Source: Cypionkella sp049896245 | GTDB taxonomy: Bacteria > Pseudomonadota > Alphaproteobacteria > Rhodobacterales > Rhodobacteraceae | Direction of reading: 5' to 3' | DNA: 64,000 nt | NCBI RefSeq assembly: GCF_049896245.1 | Contig: NZ_JAFCTX010000003.1 | Location: 124,001-188,000, forward strand | Part shown: in pieces, positions 59,803 through 64,000 of the stretch | How the letters are laid out: each line of letters starts with the position of its first letter | Position numbering within the stretch: the first letter of the stretch is position 1 | Made by a program: the position numbers and the translations under genes | Notes under the pieces: model-generated | Seen by the model: the letters and a program-made list of their open reading frames with translations, nothing else | Database searches by the model: none | Told to the model about the DNA's origin: nothing

Positions 59803-60858
59803 ATGGTTCCGTTAGAAAAACTCGCCCAGATCACCCAGCGTTTCGAGTTTCTCGAAGCCAAGCTGAACGCAGGCGCCTCTCCCGCCGAGATTGCGACTCT
59901 GTCGCGCGAATATTCCGATCTGAAGCCCGTCGCGGATGAGATTTTGGCCTATCGCCGCGCCTTGGATGATCTGGCCGAGGCCGAGATCATGCTTGCCGAC
60001 CCCGAAATGAAGGCTTTGGCGGAAGATGAGATGCCGCTGCTGAAAGCCCGCATCCCCGAGATGGAATCCCGGCTGCAAATTGCGCTGCTGCCGAAAGACG
60101 CCGCCGACGCCCGCCCGGCAATTTTGGAAATCCGCCCCGGCACGGGGGGCGATGAAGCTGCGTTGTTCGCCGCTGACCTGCTGCGGATGTATCAGCGCTA
60201 TGCCGAGAAGATGGGCTGGAGCTTTGAGGTTCTGGAACAGCAAGACAGCGAACTTGGCGGTATCAAAGACGTTCAGGTGCATATCGCGGGCGAGGGCGTC
60301 TTCGCCAAGCTGAAGTTTGAATCCGGTGTGCATCGTGTTCAGCGGGTGCCGGAAACCGAAGCCCAAGGCCGCGTCCACACCTCTGCCGCCACCGTCGCCG
60401 TGCTGCCCGAAGCCGAGGAGGTTGATCTGGTGATCCCGGCATCCGATATCCGCATCGACACCATGCGAGCCTCTGGGGCAGGCGGCCAGCACGTCAACAC
60501 TACCGATTCTGCCGTGCGGATCACCCATATCCCGACGGGGATGATTGTGGTCTCGGCGCAGAAATCCCAACACCGCAACAAAGAAATCGCCATGCAAGTG
60601 CTGCGCGCCCGGCTGTTCGATCTGGAACGCGCCCGCGTCGATAACGCCCGCGCTGCTGAGCGGAAATCTCAGGTCGGCTCGGGGGATCGTTCGGAACGCA
60701 TCCGCACCTATAATTTCCCGCAGGGCCGGATGACCGACCACCGCATCAATCTCACACTCTATTCCTTGGGCCAGATCATGCAGGGCGATCTGGGTGAGGT
60801 GGTCGATGCTTTGGTCGCCCATGACCAAGCCAGCAAACTGGCCGAGATGGAAGGATGA
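59803..60858 (+). CDS. prfA: peptide chain release factor 1
   Basis: RF1 recognises UAG and UAA. The 351-aa product carries PET at the anticodon tripeptide position (VQRVPETEAQGRVHTSA) and the GGQ motif in RASGAGGQHVNTTDSA. It begins MVPLEKLAQITQRFEFLEAK. The stop overlaps prmC by 4 bases (ATGA). The prfA-prmC pair is widely conserved: PrmC methylates the GGQ glutamine of this protein and of RF2 (prfB at 11000). Confidence 0.97.
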   Translation: MVPLEKLAQITQRFEFLEAKLNAGASPAEIATLSREYSDLKPVADEILAYRRALDDLAEAEIMLADPEMKALAEDEMPLLKARIPEMESRLQIALLPKDAADARPAILEIRPGTGGDEAALFAADLLRMYQRYAEKMGWSFEVLEQQDSELGGIKDVQVHIAGEGVFAKLKFESGVHRVQRVPETEAQGRVHTSAATVAVLPEAEEVDLVIPASDIRIDTMRASGAGGQHVNTTDSAVRITHIPTGMIVVSAQKSQHRNKEIAMQVLRARLFDLERARVDNARAAERKSQVGSGDRSERIRTYNFPQGRMTDHRINLTLYSLGQIMQGDLGEVVDALVAHDQASKLAEMEG

Positions 60859-61706
60859 AAGCGCAAGACGCCCTGCGCTTGGCCATCCCCCGTCTGACTG
60901 CCGCAGGCATCGACAACGCCCCCCGCGACGCCCGCCTGCTGCTCGCCTATGCGATGGGCATTGCCGCTGATCGCCTGACGCTGCATCTGCCCGATGCGCT
61001 GACCGAAGCCGCAGCCATCACTTACGCCACCGCCATCACCGCCCGCACAAATCACCAGCCTGTCTCGCAAATCACCGGAGCGCGCCAATTCTGGGGTCGC
61101 AGCTTCAAAGTCACTCAAGACACCCTAGATCCGCGCCCCGAAACCGAAATCCTCGTGGCCGAAGCCCTAACCCGGCCGTTCCTGAAACTGCTCGACCTTG
61201 GCACCGGCAGCGGCTGCATCCTGCTGTCCTGCCTTGCGGATATACCTATGGCCAGTGGCATCGGCTCTGACCTGTCCGCCAAAGCCCTCGACGTCGCCAA
61301 AGAAAACGCCACCACGCTGAACCTCGCCACCCGCGCCAAGTTCATCCAATCCGACTGGTGCGCCGATATCCACGGTCGCTTCGATCTGATTACCTCGAAC
61401 CCGCCCTATATCGCCGCCGCCGAGATGCCCAACCTCTCACCCGACGTGCTGCAATGGGAACCGCACGCCGCCCTCACCCCCGGCGGTGATGGCTTGGATG
61501 CCTATCGCAAAATCGCCACCCAAGCCCCCGCCCGCCTGATGGCGCAAGGTCGCCTGTTGTTGGAAATCGGCCCGACCCAAAGCGCCGCCGTCACGGCCCT
61601 GCTGCACGCCCAAGGCATGATCAACATCCGCACGATGCAAGACCTCGACGGCCGCGACCGGGTGATCTGCGCCGAAAAGCCGCAAGACGCCAGCATTTGC
61701 GGCTGA
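60855..61706 (+). CDS. prmC: release factor glutamine methyltransferase
   Basis: PrmC (HemK) uses SAM to methylate the glutamine of the GGQ motif in RF1 and RF2, which raises termination efficiency. The 283-aa product has an N-terminal helical release-factor-binding domain (about 1-75), the SAM-binding LLDLGTGSGCILLSCLA motif, and the catalytic NPPY in ITSNPPYIAAAEM. It is translationally coupled to prfA. After the stop there is a perfect 10-bp stem (61716-61741). Confidence 0.96.
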   Translation: MKAQDALRLAIPRLTAAGIDNAPRDARLLLAYAMGIAADRLTLHLPDALTEAAAITYATAITARTNHQPVSQITGARQFWGRSFKVTQDTLDPRPETEILVAEALTRPFLKLLDLGTGSGCILLSCLADIPMASGIGSDLSAKALDVAKENATTLNLATRAKFIQSDWCADIHGRFDLITSNPPYIAAAEMPNLSPDVLQWEPHAALTPGGDGLDAYRKIATQAPARLMAQGRLLLEIGPTQSAAVTALLHAQGMINIRTMQDLDGRDRVICAEKPQDASICG

Positions 61707-61715
61707 CTGTCGCCA

Positions 61716-61741
61716 TTCTGACAAGAATCCACTTGTCAGAA
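61716..61741. terminator. perfect 10-bp hairpin after prmC
   Basis: TTCTGACAAG-AATCCA-CTTGTCAGAA, starting 10 bases past the prmC stop. No U tract follows, so it may be a transcript-end or stability structure rather than a classic terminator. Confidence 0.45.
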
Positions 61742-61893
61742 CGCCGCCCTTGTGATTATTCGTACCCACGCGACATTCGGTGCAATTCGGCACTGACCCG
61801 CGCAAACCCGGTCATTGCTGCCATGCCCCATGGGCTGACGATCCCCGAAAGGATCAGGCGCAACCTCCCGGACCATCTGGATCAAAGGACAAG

Positions 61894-63066
61894 ATGCGCT
61901 CTTCCAAGTCCCGTTCGCGTTCAAAGACGAACCGCCCGCGCACCCTCGGCAATATCATCAACCGTGTCTTCGACAGCTCTGGCCCCGAAGGCAAAGTGCG
62001 CGGCACGCCGCAACAGATCATCGAGAAATATCAAATGCTGGCGGGTGACGCCCAGCGTTCCAACGACCGCGTGGCCGCTGAAAACTTTAGCCAACACGCC
62101 GAACATTACACCCGCATGCTGGCCGAAGCCACGCGTGAGATGGCTGCGGAACAGGAAACCCGTCAGCAGTATCAAGGCGGACAGAATAACCAAAACAGCC
62201 AGAACGGTGGCCAGAACAACCAAAACGGCCAGAACAACCAGAACAACCAGAACAACCAGAACAACCAGAACAATCAGAACGGCGGCCAAAATGGCAACCG
62301 TGATCGGCAAGACTATCGCAACGAGCGTGGTGATTACCGCCCCGAGCGCAGTGAGGCGGGAAACGCCGAGCAGCCATATACTGGCGGCTTCAGCGTTGTC
62401 GATGAAGATGAGCACAGCCTTGTCGATCTGCCCGAGGCCAATCGCCAAGCGCCGCGTCAAGACAATTTCCGCCGTGATACTCAGCAGCGCGAATATCAGC
62501 CGCGCGACAACAACCAACAGCGCGACAACCAACAAAGCAACCAGTCACGCGACAATAACCAACCGCGCGACAACAATCAGCCGCGCCGCCAAGACAACAA
62601 TCGCCCGCGTGACGACAAAAATCGCGAGCCGCGCCCACCGCGCGCTGAACAACAGCGCAACGATCAGCCGCGTTCTGAGCAGCCTCGGGCCGACCAACCT
62701 CGGGTTGAGCAGCCGCGTAATGATGCCCCGCGCGCCGAGCAGCCCCGCGCTGAAGCGCCGCGTTTCGTAACCACCCGCGAAGAAACCGCAGTTGAAGCGC
62801 CCCGTGTCGAAGCCCCGCGTGTCGAAGCCCCGCGTGTCGAGACACCGCGTGTTGAAGCTCCGCGCTTTGAATCGCCCGCCGCTTTGGTCGCGCAAGTCGA
62901 AGCCGCAGCAAGTGCTCCGATCAAAACCCGCGCGCCACGCGCGCCAAAGCCAGTTGCCGAGACCTTGCCCGGACTGGAAGCCGCGCCAAAAACCACCCGC
63001 GCGCCCCGGCAGAAAAAGCCTGCCGCTGTGGAAGCCACACCGGACAAATCCGAAGCCGCAGAATAA
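61894..63066 (+). CDS. DUF4167 protein with Asn/Gln- and Arg/Pro-rich repeats
   Basis: A 390-aa protein. The conserved DUF4167 domain covers about residues 1-85: basic RSSKSRSRSKTNRPRT, then NRVFDSSGPEGKVRGTPQQI and EKYQMLAGDAQRSNDRVAAE. A low-complexity region follows: NQN repeats (about 105-135), RDNNQ repeats (about 205-245), RAEQPR-type repeats and a tandem VEAPR pentapeptide (about 305-330). The tail is Lys/Pro/Ala-rich. The basic N-terminus and repeats suggest an RNA- or nucleic-acid-associated condensate-type protein, but that is inference. AAAGGAC precedes the ATG at 61894. It is read alone and ended by the terminator at 63087. Confidence 0.9.
   Translation: MRSSKSRSRSKTNRPRTLGNIINRVFDSSGPEGKVRGTPQQIIEKYQMLAGDAQRSNDRVAAENFSQHAEHYTRMLAEATREMAAEQETRQQYQGGQNNQNSQNGGQNNQNGQNNQNNQNNQNNQNNQNGGQNGNRDRQDYRNERGDYRPERSEAGNAEQPYTGGFSVVDEDEHSLVDLPEANRQAPRQDNFRRDTQQREYQPRDNNQQRDNQQSNQSRDNNQPRDNNQPRRQDNNRPRDDKNREPRPPRAEQQRNDQPRSEQPRADQPRVEQPRNDAPRAEQPRAEAPRFVTTREETAVEAPRVEAPRVEAPRVETPRVEAPRFESPAALVAQVEAAASAPIKTRAPRAPKPVAETLPGLEAAPKTTRAPRQKKPAAVEATPDKSEAAE
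62213..62280 (+). repeat. 9-bp tandem repeats in the DUF4167 gene
   Basis: Repeated CAGAACAAC units encode Gln-Asn-Asn. Such exact DNA-level repeats can change copy number by slippage and so vary protein length. Confidence 0.7.
62790..62860 (+). repeat. 15-bp tandem repeats in the DUF4167 gene
   Basis: About four copies of GTCGAAGCCCCGCGT and close variants encode the Val-Glu-Ala-Pro-Arg pentapeptide. Confidence 0.7.
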
Positions 63067-63086
63067 ACGCTGAACAAATCCCCACC

Positions 63087-63113
63087 AAAAAGCTTGCCAA
63101 GTGCGGGCTTTTT
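63087..63113 (+). terminator. terminator after the DUF4167 gene
   Basis: AAAAAGC and GCTTTTT pair, extended inside by G-U pairs, with the T tract at the end. It lies 20 bases past the DUF4167 stop and between convergent genes, and so may serve rsmA as well. Confidence 0.65.
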
Positions 63114-63138
63114 GCGTTCCAAGGCTGGGAGAAAAGCG

Positions 63139-63981
63139 TCAGCCTGCGGCCACAATCCGCGCCAAGGCGCAAAATCGCTCTAATTCAATCTCTTCGGCTC
63201 GTGCCGTGGGCGGTATCCCTGCCGCCTCTAGTTTCGCCTCAATCGCAGGCCCCATCCCCTTCAAACTTGATCGCAACATCTTGCGGCGTTGCCCGAAGGC
63301 CATCGTGGTGATCCGGTTCAGCACCGCTTCATCTGCTGGAAACCGGGGCTGCTCTAACCGAGTCAGATGCACCACCGTTGAATGCACTTTTGGCGCGGGG
63401 GTGAACGCCTCGGGCGGCAGATGCATCACAATCTTGGCATCGCAGCGCCAGCCGACCAGCAAAGCCAAGCGGCCATAGTGATCGGTGCGGGGCTTGGCGA
63501 CGATCCGCTCCGCCACTTCCTTTTGAAACATCAGCGTCAGGCTTTGCCAGAACGGCGGCCAGATTTTTGGCGTCAGCCAGCGGATCAGCAGTTCGGTGCC
63601 GACATTATACGGCAGGTTCGCCACCACCCGCACCGGCGCATTAAGATGCCCCAGCACGTCGATCTCCATCGCATCGGCGTTGATAATGTGCAACCGCCCC
63701 GGATAAGCCGCGCCAATCTCGGCCAATGCAGGCACGCAGCGCGGATCTTTCTCCACCGCCAACACCCGCCGCGCACCTTCCACCAATAATCCCCGCGTCA
63801 GGCCACCGGGGCCGGGGCCAACCTCCAGCACATCACAAGCCGACAAATCTCCCGCCAATCGCGCGATCTTCGCGGTCAGGTTCAGATCGAGCAGAAAGTT
63901 CTGCCCCAACTGCTTTTTCGCCACCAGATCATGCGCCTTGATCACCTCCCGCAGAGGCGGCAACCCGTCAATCGTGCCCAA
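63139..63981 (-). CDS. rsmA: 16S rRNA (adenine-1518/1519-N6) dimethyltransferase
   Basis: RsmA (KsgA) dimethylates two adjacent adenines near the 3' end of 16S rRNA in late 30S assembly. The 280-aa product has the SAM motif DVLEVGPGPGGLTRG, the acidic VLAVEKDPR, and the catalytic NLPY in VVANLPYNVGTELL. The start is a TTG at 63981 (MGTIDGLPPLREVI): the frame is closed by a TGA at 63996-63994, the only ATG upstream (63997) is in another frame, AAAGGG lies about 7 bases before the TTG, and relatives begin at this point. The upstream partner gene is outside the window. Confidence 0.93.
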   Translation of the reverse strand: MGTIDGLPPLREVIKAHDLVAKKQLGQNFLLDLNLTAKIARLAGDLSACDVLEVGPGPGGLTRGLLVEGARRVLAVEKDPRCVPALAEIGAAYPGRLHIINADAMEIDVLGHLNAPVRVVANLPYNVGTELLIRWLTPKIWPPFWQSLTLMFQKEVAERIVAKPRTDHYGRLALLVGWRCDAKIVMHLPPEAFTPAPKVHSTVVHLTRLEQPRFPADEAVLNRITTMAFGQRRKMLRSSLKGMGPAIEAKLEAAGIPPTARAEEIELERFCALARIVAAG

Positions 63982-64000
63982 CAGAAAGCCCTTTCATACT

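Noticed and set aside
61921..62535. A long hydrophobic minus-strand frame (leucine/valine-rich) opposite the DUF4167 gene.
   Set aside because: It is the complement of the Asn/Gln/Arg repeats. The plus frame has the conserved DUF4167 domain and a ribosome binding site.
1..64000. tRNA, rRNA, insertion sequence, integrase, toxin-antitoxin or restriction genes.
   Set aside because: None was recognised on either strand by reading. A tRNAscan or profile search would settle the tRNA point.

Overview
The window is ordinary chromosome from a G+C-rich alphaproteobacterium, most likely order Rhodobacterales (Rhodobacter/Gemmobacter/Tabrizicola-like). The support is a C4-type 5-aminolevulinate synthase of Rhodobacter length with an FNR-type box upstream, a GTTC-N7-GTTC LexA box before uvrA, PstC and PstA with long N-terminal extensions, a DUF4167 protein, an IolC kinase fused to DUF2090, and many 4-base ATGA gene overlaps. 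No rRNA, tRNA, insertion sequence, phage gene or CRISPR array was found. I list 56 coding sequences. One is cut by the left window edge (an M20 peptidase).

Layout. 1-12 kb: M20 peptidase, hemA, rodZ-ispG, a DsbA-like protein, an aminotransferase, a cell-wall amidase, PBP1A and prfB. 12-16.5 kb (minus strand): drug-type MFS exporter, bactofilin and M23 endopeptidase (a cell-shape cluster), then a ferritin-like DUF455 protein and Bcp peroxiredoxin. 17-29 kb: AsmA/YhdP-like envelope protein, queA, two MFS transporters, DUF924, lpdA and SOS-controlled uvrA. 30-36 kb: NCS1 permease with a hairpin-rich leader, mmsA with a divergent LysR regulator, a CBS-pair protein, and coaD preceded by four 42-bp tandem hairpin repeats. 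35.7-42.2 kb: inositol catabolism (RpiR-family regulator, iolC-DUF2090, iolD, iolE, iolB), with two GGAA-N6-TTCC operator candidates. 42.8-50.2 kb: complete phosphate regulon phoR-pstSCAB-phoU-phoB behind a triple Pho box. 50.2-53 kb: hairpin-rich gap with a 56-aa Cys-rich orphan, nucleoside hydrolase and an orphan iron-binding protein. 53-58.9 kb: mazG, an M20 aminoacylase, a DUF6636-like protein, a class III aminotransferase, agmatinase and DUF1499. 59-64 kb: CHAP lipoprotein, prfA-prmC, DUF4167 and rsmA.

How the genes work together. The iol operon with mmsA covers most steps from 2-keto-myo-inositol to acetyl-CoA, but inositol 2-dehydrogenase (iolG) and an inositol transporter are not in the window. 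The phosphate genes form one sensing, uptake and signalling unit. The class III aminotransferase beside agmatinase suggests agmatine and putrescine catabolism. Both release factors and the methyltransferase that modifies them lie in the window (prfA-prmC adjacent, prfB separate).

I found no convincing novel multi-gene system. The least explained signals are non-coding: the tandem hairpin array before coaD, where stem changes are compensatory; a dispersed intergenic element (hairpin plus a GGATATTT tail) that in one place supplies both a stop and a start codon and in another a ribosome binding site; the hairpin cluster at 50.2-50.5 kb; and the structured leader of the NCS1 permease.
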